Shown here one piece after another: positions 10,641 to 18,516 of a stretch of DNA of 64,000 bases (its first letter is position 1; each line of letters begins with the position of its first letter). The DNA comes from Leptospira hartskeerlii. GTDB taxonomy: Bacteria; Spirochaetota; Leptospiria; Leptospirales; Leptospiraceae. The notes beneath the pieces are model-generated. The model ran no database searches, was not told where the DNA came from, and saw nothing but the letters and a program-made list of their open reading frames with translations. A program made the translations under genes and the position numbers. The DNA lies in assembly GCF_002811475.1 (NCBI RefSeq), contig NZ_NPDL01000007.1, positions 186,001 through 250,000 of the forward strand, written 5' to 3'.

Positions 10641-11501
10641 TTAGTTTGACGAAGAGAAATATTTTTCCCAAAAGCCTTTTTCTTTTAGATATTCCATGCC
10701 AAACTTTGCGGCCTCTAAGGGAGATAAGGTTTCGGATTCACTTTCTATTCTGGATAAGAATAGATAAGATCTTTTTGGACCTTTCCAAAAAAACCAATAC
10801 CAAGAGACGGATCTTCCTTGGGCATATCCTGTTGCGGAATCGGAATAAAAACCGGAGTAGTTCCCGAAGTTGCCGTCTAGTCTATGAATGCCTGTTGGAT
10901 TTTTGATCTCTCCCGGATTTCTTTCCAGACCTTCTAATACCGAGTTTAAATTTTTCTTTCTGACTCCTAACTCCCCGTTGAATAATTTCCATAAGAATAA
11001 ATAGAATTCTTCTGCAGTCCAAGAATATCCTCCATCCATCCAAAAGGATCTAGAAGGCTCGAATGGAACCAATGTAGGAAGTCCAACAGAAGACAACCAG
11101 GTCTTAAGTTTAATAGTTCCAGTATCCGTCCAGATCCTTTGGAAATACCATACGGTGGAACTTTCTAATGAAGACCTCAGATTTTGTTCCTTCTGCCAGC
11201 GGAGGTACGGGAATTTGGTTTTATCCCATGGGAAATATCCATGAGGGTCTTTTAATGTTCCAAGCTCTAAGGCCGCCAACGCGAGTACCGGTTGGAATAC
11301 ATACATAGAAGGGGATTTTTTTTTGCAGTTATCTTCTCCCACTTTTAAGAGTGTACCTTCTTCCATTTCAGCTAGGAATAAGCAGACTTTTCTGTCCGAG
11401 AGATTTAGCTCTTCTTTTTGGAGGACGGGTGAGTCTGTTCCTGTTTTTACGGAGCAGGAAAGTAGAAGGATCGCAAAAGAAAAACCTAAGATGCGGTTCA
11501 T
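10641..11501 (-). CDS. class D beta-lactamase-like lipoprotein lacking catalytic residues
   Basis: 286 residues. A lipoprotein signal (FAILLLSC, lipid Cys at 16) precedes a domain that matches OXA-type class D beta-lactamases and the related penicillin-binding fold: LALAALELGTLKDPHGYFPWDKT, LRSSLESSTVWYFQRI, and SVSWYWFFW-type strands in the right order. Aligning on the two flanking prolines, the STFK motif is replaced by M66-Y67-V68-F69, so the nucleophile and general base are both absent; KTG is replaced by A223-T-G; the SxV motif (S115-T-V) is kept. It is therefore predicted not to hydrolyse beta-lactams and may bind peptidoglycan or a partner. It overlaps the upstream membrane-protein gene by four bases, so they are co-transcribed. 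Confidence 0.72.
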   Translation of the reverse strand: MNRILGFSFAILLLSCSVKTGTDSPVLQKEELNLSDRKVCLFLAEMEEGTLLKVGEDNCKKKSPSMYVFQPVLALAALELGTLKDPHGYFPWDKTKFPYLRWQKEQNLRSSLESSTVWYFQRIWTDTGTIKLKTWLSSVGLPTLVPFEPSRSFWMDGGYSWTAEEFYLFLWKLFNGELGVRKKNLNSVLEGLERNPGEIKNPTGIHRLDGNFGNYSGFYSDSATGYAQGRSVSWYWFFWKGPKRSYLFLSRIESESETLSPLEAAKFGMEYLKEKGFWEKYFSSSN

Positions 11502-12004
11502 TGGAACCAGGCGTAAATCGTAAGATAAGTAACGAATAGAAAAAGTGGAATGTAGAACATCAGGAAAAATTTTCCGATCCTTCTCCAGTCCGTTGCGGTA
11601 TATTTTTTCACGAATTCGGTCATTTCTTCCCGGTTCATGGAGTATAACTTACTCGAATCATTCCAACCGAAAATATTACCTGCAAGTCTTCCTACCATCT
11701 CACTCTTATGAGCTTGGATGGTTTCCCAAGCATCTTCCTTTTCGGAAATATCGGAAGAGAAAAGTTTTAGAAAAATTTTAGGAACCAAGAATACTCTACC
11801 AATCATTAAGCTCGAAACTCTTGTAAATAATCCTAAAAAGAACATTGCTGAGAAGAGTGGATTTTCTCTCTTGAGCCAGAATACGATCCCAAGACTTACC
11901 ACATAAGCTCCGTATCCTATATATAAACCTGCGAGTTCGAATCTTCGATTCGTTTTTTTCTCTTTTAAAAATTCTTCGTACAGTTGAGAGGATACGGTTT
12001 TCAT
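11498..12004 (-). CDS. small membrane protein of unknown function
   Basis: 168 residues; I do not recognise the family. Two hydrophobic helices lie in the N-terminal half (LAGLYIGYGAYVVSLGIVFW and LFSAMFFLGLFTRVSSLMIG) and one at the C-terminus (FLMFYIPLFLFVTYLTIYAW). A soluble, charged middle (about 80-140) contains EDAWETIQAHKSEMVGRLAG. It is the first gene of a two-gene unit with the beta-lactamase-like lipoprotein, overlapping it by four bases (ATGA), so the two products may work together at the inner membrane. Confidence 0.7.
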   Translation of the reverse strand: MKTVSSQLYEEFLKEKKTNRRFELAGLYIGYGAYVVSLGIVFWLKRENPLFSAMFFLGLFTRVSSLMIGRVFLVPKIFLKLFSSDISEKEDAWETIQAHKSEMVGRLAGNIFGWNDSSKLYSMNREEMTEFVKKYTATDWRRIGKFFLMFYIPLFLFVTYLTIYAWFQ

Positions 12005-12032
12005 TCTCTTATCGATCCGAGCTTGGACTTAC

Positions 12033-12066
12033 CCAAAAATCCGGATCTGAATGCTAAGATTTTTGG
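12033..12066. promoter_or_regulatory. inverted repeat in divergent intergenic region
   Basis: Arms CCAAAAATC (12033-12041) and GATTTTTGG (12058-12066) are perfect complements, separated by 16 bases. It lies between the divergent starts at 12004 and 12199. Similar arms occur upstream of kdpF (530-559) and flgG (16067-16095). Function unknown; it could be a shared regulator site or only a common intergenic structure. Confidence 0.35.
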
Positions 12067-12198
12067 ATTCGGTAGGGAGACAAGTATTTCTAATCTCACT
12101 TCCGTCATTCCTTCGTTATGTCTCAGGCAATATTTTAAAAAGCAAAACTGAAAATCGCGCCTTCTTCCGAAAATAAGAAAAAAGAAAAGGCGGAGCGG

Positions 12199-13350
12199 AT
12201 GAACGGCGCACTTCGTAAAAAAGAAAGAAAGATACTCACCGGGGAATTTTGGACCTCTAAACAAAGGCAGTCTCATCCAATCCATTACGTGGTCAGTTAC
12301 AGAGCCTCGTTCAAGCCTGAATTACCCGCATTCTTCATTGGTAAATATTTGGAGAATCGAAAGGGGATCGTATTTGATCCTTTCGGTGGACGGGGAACTA
12401 CAACAGTCCAAGCAAATTTAGAAGGTTATGCTGCCATTCATAACGATATAAGTCCTATGTCTTTGTTCTTGGCGAAGTCGAGACAGACCGTTCCTTCTGT
12501 CGAAAAACTGGAAAAAGCGCTTCATACTTTGGATCTTAGCTCTAAGATCAAAGAGGAAAAAGAAGACGAGGGTCTTTTACATTTTTATCATAAAGATACT
12601 CTAAAAGAGATCAAGAACCTGAAGAAGATACTTTCCGATTCTGATTCTGCTGAGCTAAGATATTTAGGTCTAACTGCATTATCCAGGCTTCACGGGCATA
12701 GTAACGGATTCTTTTCAGTATATAGTTTTCCTCAGATCTCTATTCCTCCTTTGGCTCAAAAAAGAAATAATGAGAAGAGGGGAGTTGTACCAGATTATCG
12801 AGAGATCAAACCTCGTATCCTTCAAAAGATGAAAAGGGATCTGAAAGAATCTCTAACACCTTTTTATCATGAGTTTTCTTCCAGAAACGAATACACAAAT
12901 CATTCTTCTTTGGATCTTTTCGGCCTCGAAGATGATTCAGTGGATCTTGTAGTGACTAGCCCTCCATTTTTGGACAAGGTAAACTACGAAGAGGACAATT
13001 GGCTTAGATATTGGTTTTTAGATATTGAACTGGAGAAGGACCAGAAACCGAGTATCTTCGCGACTCTTGCAGGCTGGTGTGAATTCATCCAAGGAACCTT
13101 AGCGGAACTTTCCAGAGTAGTAAAACCGGGTGGAACTGTGGTTATGGAAGTGGGTGAAGTCAGAAAAGGAAAAACAGTCTTCAACTTGGATGAGTATGTG
13201 ATCAAATGTGCGGAATCTACCGGACTCGTATGGGAAAATACATACATAAACGACCAGAAATTCACGAAACTTGCCAATTGCTGGAATGTTTCGAATAACG
13301 AGAAAGGAACGAATTCAAATCGCTGCGTGGTGTTTCGGAACCTGAAGTAG
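12199..13350 (+). CDS. orphan N4/N6 DNA methyltransferase
   Basis: 383 residues with a SAM-binding motif [11 protein letters not shown] (about 59-68) and a catalytic motif IV TSPPF (253-257). The ~190-residue stretch between them would carry target recognition, and the C-terminus has [15 protein letters not shown], a typical late strand of the methyltransferase fold. TSPPF rather than DPPY suggests N4-cytosine or N6-adenine methylation by a member of the DNA_methylase N6_N4 family. No restriction endonuclease or specificity subunit lies nearby, so it seems solitary and may act in regulation or as a remnant anti-restriction function. The target site cannot be predicted here. An antisense frame over its 5' end (12001-12285) is treated as a shadow. 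Confidence 0.85.
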   Translation: MNGALRKKERKILTGEFWTSKQRQSHPIHYVVSYRASFKPELPAFFIGKYLENRKGIVFDPFGGRGTTTVQANLEGYAAIHNDISPMSLFLAKSRQTVPSVEKLEKALHTLDLSSKIKEEKEDEGLLHFYHKDTLKEIKNLKKILSDSDSAELRYLGLTALSRLHGHSNGFFSVYSFPQISIPPLAQKRNNEKRGVVPDYREIKPRILQKMKRDLKESLTPFYHEFSSRNEYTNHSSLDLFGLEDDSVDLVVTSPPFLDKVNYEEDNWLRYWFLDIELEKDQKPSIFATLAGWCEFIQGTLAELSRVVKPGGTVVMEVGEVRKGKTVFNLDEYVIKCAESTGLVWENTYINDQKFTKLANCWNVSNNEKGTNSNRCVVFRNLK

Positions 13351-13364
13351 TGGAGTTAAAATTT

Positions 13365-13452
13365 TCACGCGAAGCCGCAAAGTGGAGAAGAGCTTTATAT
13401 AGGATTTGAAGATCCAGAGTAAATATCTTCTTATCCTAGCGCCTTAGCGTGA
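13365..13452. repeat. intergenic inverted-repeat element (TCACGC ends)
   Basis: The gap between the methyltransferase and the TetR gene is bounded by TCACGCGAAGCCGCAAAG (13365-13382) and, in reverse orientation, TCACGCTAAGGCGCTAGG ending at 13452. The two 18-base ends match at 14 positions, with TCACGC perfect. This is the pattern of a REP- or MITE-like intergenic repeat of the CACGC-AAG-CGC type found in many bacteria. It might also terminate the two convergent transcripts. Confidence 0.45.
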
Positions 13453-13481
13453 GAATTAAGTTTAAATCAAATTAAGCAAAT

Positions 13482-14075
13482 TTAATAATATTCTTCTAAT
13501 ATCTTTTCTAGATCTTTCTCTAACCTAGTTAGATACTTTGATTCTTTCATAGTAATATAAAGTTGTACTAAGCCTTCGTAGCAGGTAAGGAAGCGGATTG
13601 CAAGATCCTGAGTATCCTTAGATTGTAGAGGTTTGCCTCTAAAACTTGCTATGGAAAAGTAATCCGCCAATTCGTTTTTCCAATTGTTCATGATCTCATT
13701 TAAATTCTTTCCGAAATATTCGGTTTGATCCAATGTTTGGCTGGCAAAATTAGAAAAAGGACATCCTATGAATTTTTTGGTCCTCGAATTTCGCAGGAGC
13801 ATCGCACACCAAGCTTGGATAAAATCCTGAGCATCCGGATATTTACCCATCATGGACCGCATATAACCTATATAAGATTTGTCCTGGGCCCATAAGTATT
13901 CCATTCCGAGTTCTTCCTTTCCAGAAAAATGAGTATAAAAACTCTTCCGAAATACCCCTGACTCTTCTAATAGCTGGTTGATTCCCGTATTCGAATATCC
14001 TTGGACATAAAATAAATGTAATGCCTCTTGGACGATTCGTTCTTTTGTTTCTTCAGATGATGTCCACTTCTTCAC
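13482..14075 (-). CDS. TetR family transcriptional repressor
   Basis: 197 residues. The N-terminal TetR helix-turn-helix is clear: ERIVQEALHLFYVQGYSNTG followed by INQLLEESGVFRKSFYTHF. The C-terminal ligand-binding part contains a TetR_C-like stretch with NWKNELADYF. It is divergent from the enoyl-CoA hydratase gene; the 132-base gap carries two palindromes (14137-14154 and 14170-14187) well suited as its operators, so it probably represses the hydratase/dehydrogenase pair and itself. The inducer is unknown. Confidence 0.9.
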   Translation of the reverse strand: MKKWTSSEETKERIVQEALHLFYVQGYSNTGINQLLEESGVFRKSFYTHFSGKEELGMEYLWAQDKSYIGYMRSMMGKYPDAQDFIQAWCAMLLRNSRTKKFIGCPFSNFASQTLDQTEYFGKNLNEIMNNWKNELADYFSIASFRGKPLQSKDTQDLAIRFLTCYEGLVQLYITMKESKYLTRLEKDLEKILEEYY

Positions 14076-14136
14076 AGATAAAGGATTAAAAGCATAAGTT
14101 TAAATGTCAAAATATTAACTTCTCCGCAAAAATAAA

Positions 14137-14187
14137 GTAGACAGATCATTCTACTTTATAAAATAAAAGGTAGAATGATCGTTCTAC
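14137..14187. promoter_or_regulatory. two tandem TetR operators
   Basis: Two copies of the same inverted repeat: GTAGAC-agatca-TTCTAC (14137-14154) and GTAGAA-tgatcg-TTCTAC (14170-14187). The second is a perfect 6-6-6 palindrome. Copies are 33 bases apart, about three helical turns, so two repressor dimers would bind on the same face. Related GTAGA-N6-TCTAC sites are known for TetR repressors of the NemR/QacR kind. The second copy ends 20 bases before the GTG start of the hydratase gene. Confidence 0.7.
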
Positions 14188-14207
14188 TTTTGATATAGGA
14201 GAATGTT

Positions 14208-14999
14208 GTGGATAAATTTATAGAAAGAGAGTTAAAGGGGAAGGTGTTGGTCATTCGGATCAACCGTCCCGACGAAAGGAATGTATTTACCTGGGAAATG
14301 TTGGAAGATCTATCCAGAGCTTACACCGAGCTGGAAGAGATGGAGGAAGCCAGAGTGGGACTTCTCGTGGCTTCAGGAAAACATTTTACTTTGGGATTGG
14401 AATTGGACAGCATTTCCGAAAGAGTGAAAGAGAGAGGAGAATGGCCTCTTGTAGAAGGAGGCGTCGATCCTTTCGGGATCAATTTAAAAGCAAGGCCCAG
14501 AACAAAGCCTATAGTCGCCGCTGCCCAGGGATTTTGTTTTACATTGGGAATTGAACTATTACTTGCGGCTGATATCAGACTTTCTACCAACAAAACCATG
14601 TTTTCACAATTCGAAGTTCGAAGAGGTATCATGCCTTTAGGTGGAGCTTCAGTTCGTATGGTGGAGATCGCAGGCTGGGGAAATGCGATGCGTTATCTTC
14701 TTACCGGAGAAGAATTCAATTCTGAAAAAGCTCTTCAGCTAGGACTTATACAGGAAGTAGTAGAAAAAGATAAACTATTCGATCGAGCTTATTCAATCTC
14801 TCAATTGATCGCCGAACAATGTGCTCCTTTAGCTTTGAAGGAAACTTTAATATCTGCCAGACTTTCGATCCAAGAAAACCGAAAGACTGCGTTCGATTCT
14901 CTTATGAAGAACGGTTTGAAATTGTTTCATACGGAAGATTCCAAAGAAGGTGTTCAGTCTTTTTTAGAAAAACGTAATGCTGTTTTTAGAGGGAAGTAG
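14208..14999 (+). CDS. enoyl-CoA hydratase/isomerase family protein
   Basis: 263 residues of the crotonase superfamily, starting with GTG seven bases after a TAGGAGA ribosome site. The oxyanion-hole strands are visible: LVASGKHFTLGLELDSI and PIVAAAQGFCFTLGIELLLAADIRL. The first differs from the common HFCAGADL, having TLGLEL. Glu/Asp positions usually needed for hydration fall in MPLGGASVRMVEIAG, where the catalytic Glu seems absent, so the reaction may be isomerisation or another crotonase chemistry. Members act on acyl-CoA esters in fatty acid or related catabolism. It is followed two bases later by an alcohol dehydrogenase and is probably controlled by the divergent TetR protein. Confidence 0.87.
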   Translation: MDKFIERELKGKVLVIRINRPDERNVFTWEMLEDLSRAYTELEEMEEARVGLLVASGKHFTLGLELDSISERVKERGEWPLVEGGVDPFGINLKARPRTKPIVAAAQGFCFTLGIELLLAADIRLSTNKTMFSQFEVRRGIMPLGGASVRMVEIAGWGNAMRYLLTGEEFNSEKALQLGLIQEVVEKDKLFDRAYSISQLIAEQCAPLALKETLISARLSIQENRKTAFDSLMKNGLKLFHTEDSKEGVQSFLEKRNAVFRGK

Positions 15000-15000
15000 A

Positions 15001-16002
15001 ATGAAACAACTCAATTTTATAAGAAGAGGAAAACTCTCTTGGTTGGAAGTACCTGAGCCCAAGCTCAAGGACGGAATAGAGGCAATCGTTAAACCTCTTT
15101 ATGTAAGTAGATGTGATCTGGATTTTGGGATCATCTATGGAGCAACACCTCTTCCTGGACCGATCGCTTTAGGTCATGAGATGGTAGGAGAAATTTCTGA
15201 ATTAGGTGAGGACGTGAAAAATTTCCGAATAGGAGATCTAGTCATGGTTCCTTGGCATATCAATTGTGGTTCCTGTTCTCATTGTAATAAGGGACTTCTT
15301 GCTTTTTGTTCTTCCGTTGCCGATAGTCCTGGGTATGGATTCGGGTATGAATGGGGAGGAGCATTGCAGGAATTAGTAAGGGTTCCTTATGCAAATAGCA
15401 TGCTAAAAAAAATTCCGAAAGGAGTTTTACCTGAACAAGCTGTTTCTGCTGCGGATAATCTTGCAGACGGTTATAGATGTGTGGCTCCTTATCTAAAAGA
15501 AAATCCCGCTCAGTCTGTTTTAATTTTAGGTGGGGTAGGAAGTTGCGGTCTATATGCGGTAGAATCTGCGATTGCGTTAGGTGTTAAACCTGTTTTTACG
15601 GATACGGATCTTTCTCGCTTAGAACTTGCAAAACAATTGGGTGCGGAAGCGATTGAGGCTCCTCATTCTGAAAGTCCAGGCAAATTTGATCTGGTAGTGG
15701 ATAGCACGAATACTCGTGCAGGACTTATCACCGCCTTGGAAAGTTTGGAACCCGGAGGGACCTGCGCCTGTGTAAGTGTTCATTTCAAAAATGATATTTC
15801 TGTTCCATACTGGAAGATGTACAATACAGGAGTTACTTTGAAGGTGGGAAGGGCAAATGTAGGAGCTTATACGGAGGAAATTTTCGACCTGATCTCGGAA
15901 GGCAGATTGCGTCCTGAAAAGATTACAACTCATGCAATCCATTGGAAGGATGCGGTGGAGGGGTATGGTCAGAGGGCAACGAAGCTTCTTGTGAAATTCT
16001 GA
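15001..16002 (+). CDS. zinc-dependent alcohol dehydrogenase family protein
   Basis: 333 residues of the medium-chain dehydrogenase family. The GroES-like half has the catalytic-zinc segments (SRCDLDFG and GHEMVGEI) and the structural-zinc cysteines CGSCSHCNKGLLAFC. The Rossmann half has VLILGGVGSCGLYAVESAIALG. The ATG at 15001 directly after the upstream stop is chosen; an in-frame ATG at 14977 lies inside the hydratase gene and has no better ribosome site. It oxidises or reduces an alcohol/aldehyde with NAD(P). Co-transcription with the crotonase-family gene suggests one short catabolic pathway. Confidence 0.9.
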   Translation: MKQLNFIRRGKLSWLEVPEPKLKDGIEAIVKPLYVSRCDLDFGIIYGATPLPGPIALGHEMVGEISELGEDVKNFRIGDLVMVPWHINCGSCSHCNKGLLAFCSSVADSPGYGFGYEWGGALQELVRVPYANSMLKKIPKGVLPEQAVSAADNLADGYRCVAPYLKENPAQSVLILGGVGSCGLYAVESAIALGVKPVFTDTDLSRLELAKQLGAEAIEAPHSESPGKFDLVVDSTNTRAGLITALESLEPGGTCACVSVHFKNDISVPYWKMYNTGVTLKVGRANVGAYTEEIFDLISEGRLRPEKITTHAIHWKDAVEGYGQRATKLLVKF

Positions 16003-16011
16003 GAAAGATGA

Positions 16012-16095
16012 GGAGTTCCTACCTCCAGGCGGGGCGGGGGCTTCCTAAAAACCTATATTTTGTCTCAAAAATCCCGAATTCCCCTGAGGATTTTT
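16012..16095. repeat. intergenic GGAGTTCCTAC motif, GC-rich run and AAAAATCC inverted repeat
   Basis: The gap between the dehydrogenase gene and flgG holds GGAGTTCCTAC (16012-16022), the reverse complement of the GTAGGAACTCC motif at 30441 and 30750, then a G-rich run (16028-16041). After that comes an inverted repeat AAAAATCC (16067-16074) / GGATTTTT (16088-16095). A GGTCGATA at 16102-16109 loosely recalls a flagellar sigma-28 -10 element, but no matching -35 is evident, so I do not call a promoter. Confidence 0.4.
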
Positions 16096-16137
16096 AGGGA
16101 ATGGTCGATAGGTAAAGGGATCGAGGTATAAACTCAA

Positions 16138-16935
16138 ATGATGCGTTCCCTTTGGACTGCCGCGACCGGAATGATCGCTCAGCAATTTCACATAGATACA
16201 ATTTCCAACAACTTGGCAAACGTGAATACCACCGGTTTTAAAAAGAACCGTGCGGATTTTGAGGACTTAGTTTACCAACATATGGTATTGGCAGGAACTC
16301 CAGCCACTTCCGTGAGCGAAATTCCTACAGGTGTGAATGTGGGCCACGGGGTTAGGGCGGCAGCCTCTCAAAAATTATTCGAGATCGGTTCTTTTCAGGC
16401 GACCGGAAACAAACTCGACCTTGCAATCACAAGCGAGATGGGATTTTTCAAGATCCAAATGCCTGATGGTAGTTTTGCATTCACTCGTGACGGTTCTTAT
16501 AAAATAGATTCTAACCAACAAGTAGTAACGTCTAACGGTTATTTGTTGGAGCCACCTCTTATTCTTCCTGAGGGAGCAATCTTGAACACTTTGATGATCT
16601 CCGAGCAGGGAGAAGTGACTGTAAAGATCGGGGCAGATATCCGTCCTACTGTGATCGGTCAGGTCGAATTATATCGTTTCGTGAACCCTGCGGGTCTTCA
16701 AGCAATCGGTAAAAACTTATTCCAAGAGACCGTTGCTTCCGGTCCTGAAATTCCTGGAACTCCAGGTATGGAAGGTTTCGGAAATGTTCTGCAAGGATTC
16801 TTGGAGATGTCTAACGTTAAAATCGTAGAAGAGATGGTGAATATGATCGTTGCCCAAAGGGCATACGAGTCTAACTCAAAGGCCATTCAAACTTCCGATA
16901 ACATGTTATCTACCGCGATCGGACTGAAACGTTAA
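16138..16935 (+). CDS. flgG: FlgG, flagellar distal rod protein
   Basis: 265 residues. The N-terminal rod motif MRSLWTAATGMIAQQFHIDT with [17 protein letters not shown] and the C-terminal coiled-coil LEMSNVKIVEEMVNMIVAQRAYESNSKAIQTSDNML are diagnostic of FlgG. Two consecutive ATG codons (16138, 16141) could serve as start. It forms the distal rod of the periplasmic flagellum. It heads the flgG-flgA-flgH-flgI-flgJ unit, with only five bases before flgA. Confidence 0.95.
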   Translation: MMRSLWTAATGMIAQQFHIDTISNNLANVNTTGFKKNRADFEDLVYQHMVLAGTPATSVSEIPTGVNVGHGVRAAASQKLFEIGSFQATGNKLDLAITSEMGFFKIQMPDGSFAFTRDGSYKIDSNQQVVTSNGYLLEPPLILPEGAILNTLMISEQGEVTVKIGADIRPTVIGQVELYRFVNPAGLQAIGKNLFQETVASGPEIPGTPGMEGFGNVLQGFLEMSNVKIVEEMVNMIVAQRAYESNSKAIQTSDNMLSTAIGLKR

Positions 16936-16940
16936 TTAAT

Positions 16941-17849
16941 ATGAGTTTCCGCTTCTTCATCCTATTCTGTATCTTAGCAGGGCTATTTGTGTCCGGTTCG
17001 GAAAAGATAGAAGGAATGGAAGCGGTTTATCTTCGCGGAAAACTTCTCACCCAAAAGAAAGAAGTCTTACTTTCCGAGATCGCAAAACTTCCCGACGGGA
17101 TGAAAGACAAAATTGTATTAAGAAATCTGAATGCTCCAGTTGTGATCCGTCCTGAAAATTTGAAGGAAGTTCTGGCTGGGATCCCGGTTTCCGGAAAAGA
17201 AACCTTAGTTTTACCTTTGGATTCTGAATTAGATCCGGAAGAACTGGAGGAAAGCCTCAGGAAAGAAGTTTCTAAACTTCCTCAAGATAAAGAAGGGGAC
17301 TTTAAAATTTCCTATTTGAATGGGGATAGATTTGTTCCAAGCCAAGGTGTGGAACTGAAATGGGCAGGGCTTCCTCAAGTCATTCATCCTGGACAGATCG
17401 TTGCTTCTTTGGATTTTTATTTCGAGAATAGAAAAGTCCATACGCAAAGGATCAAATTTAAGTTGGAAAGAAGAATGAACGCACTCTTCGCCAAAAAAGA
17501 GATCCGCAAAGGGCAAAAACTACAAGCTGATGATTTGGAAGAAAGAACCGTCTATATGGAAGAATCTTTTACGGATGGAATTTCGAGTAAGGATGTAGGT
17601 TCCACTGCACTCAAGGATTTACAAATAGGGGAACTTCTCCGCAAGAAACAATTTAGGTTCTTATTCGATGTGCAAAGAGGCGGGGACGTAAACCTCGTTT
17701 ATACAAAGGGAAACTTGGTGGTAAAATCCAAGACAAAAGCATTAAGTTCCGGTAATATTGGGGAGATCGTTGACGTTTCGTCTCATTCCAAAGAAGGAAA
17801 AATTTCCGCAAGAGTGGTGGAGAAGGGCACAGTCCTTTTAGAGAATTGA
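16941..17849 (+). CDS. flgA: FlgA, P-ring assembly chaperone
   Basis: 302 residues with an N-terminal export signal (FFILFCILAGLFVSG). The C-terminal SAF/ChapFlgA domain (about 170-302) has the family pattern: KKEIRKGQKLQADDLEERTV, IGELLRKKQFR and GDVNLVYTKGNLVVKSKTKA. FlgA helps assemble FlgI into the P ring in the periplasm. The N-terminal half is poorly conserved, as usual. It lies between flgG and flgH, one base before the latter. Confidence 0.88.
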   Translation: MSFRFFILFCILAGLFVSGSEKIEGMEAVYLRGKLLTQKKEVLLSEIAKLPDGMKDKIVLRNLNAPVVIRPENLKEVLAGIPVSGKETLVLPLDSELDPEELEESLRKEVSKLPQDKEGDFKISYLNGDRFVPSQGVELKWAGLPQVIHPGQIVASLDFYFENRKVHTQRIKFKLERRMNALFAKKEIRKGQKLQADDLEERTVYMEESFTDGISSKDVGSTALKDLQIGELLRKKQFRFLFDVQRGGDVNLVYTKGNLVVKSKTKALSSGNIGEIVDVSSHSKEGKISARVVEKGTVLLEN

Positions 17850-17850
17850 T

Positions 17851-18516
17851 ATGATCCGAAGTTTGAAATTTATACTTCCACTTTTATTTTTATCCGGAAT
17901 GATCGCTCTATTTGCGCAGGATCTTTCTCAATGGCAGGATAAAAATCCTTACTCCAGAAGCCAGAATCTGAGAGTAGGAACTGCAATATTCGTAAAATTG
18001 AAAGATGGTTTTACGGCAGAGTTCGAAATTGAATCTACTGCAGACGAAAATATCACGATCAAAGCTGTACCCGACAAAAAAGTGATCCCTGATAATCCTG
18101 CTTATAATACGGATCGTACTATCGTTCGTAAAAATAAAGGTAAGATCAAATCTCTAGGAAAACTAAAAGGAAATCTAACTGCTGTAGTGACCGCGATCGA
18201 TGCGAATACAGGCCTTTTGACCTTGCAAGGACAGCGTTCTTCTACCTATAATGGTGAACCTTCTCAAGTTATTTTGACCGGAAGATTATCTCCTGAGTTT
18301 ATTGCCAGAGATAATTCAGTAGATGCGGATCGGATAGCTGATCTACAGATCCAATTTACAGGAAGGATTGAGCCTAAAAATTTACAACCTCCTATCACTT
18401 TAAAAACTGTTAATAACCCAGACGGAACCGTGACCGTCAAAGCGGAACTTTCAGAGGAAGAAAAACAAAGATATATTCTGGAACAGTTAAACCGTTTATT
18501 GGGAGAGTCCAGATGA
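17851..18516 (+). CDS. flgH: FlgH, flagellar L-ring protein without lipobox
   Basis: 221 residues. The C-terminal core matches FlgH: LKGNLTAVVTAIDANTG, LTLQGQRS, ILTGRLSPEFIARDNSVDAD and RIADLQIQFTGRI. An N-terminal export signal (FILPLLFLSGMIALFAQ) is present but contains no cysteine, so it cannot be lipidated, unlike the classic outer-membrane lipoprotein FlgH of enterobacteria. In a spirochaete, whose flagella stay in the periplasm, loss of the outer-membrane anchor makes sense. Start ATG is one base after the flgA stop; the end overlaps flgI by four bases. Confidence 0.88.
   Translation: MIRSLKFILPLLFLSGMIALFAQDLSQWQDKNPYSRSQNLRVGTAIFVKLKDGFTAEFEIESTADENITIKAVPDKKVIPDNPAYNTDRTIVRKNKGKIKSLGKLKGNLTAVVTAIDANTGLLTLQGQRSSTYNGEPSQVILTGRLSPEFIARDNSVDADRIADLQIQFTGRIEPKNLQPPITLKTVNNPDGTVTVKAELSEEEKQRYILEQLNRLLGESR

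Noticed and set aside
12001..12285. 94-residue minus-strand frame over the start of the DNA methyltransferase gene
   Set aside because: It is antisense to the conserved N-terminus, lacks any recognisable domain, and overlaps the divergent promoter region.
16102..16109. Possible sigma-28 (FliA) promoter ahead of flgG
   Set aside because: GGTCGATA resembles the -10 element, but no TAAA-like -35 lies at the right distance.
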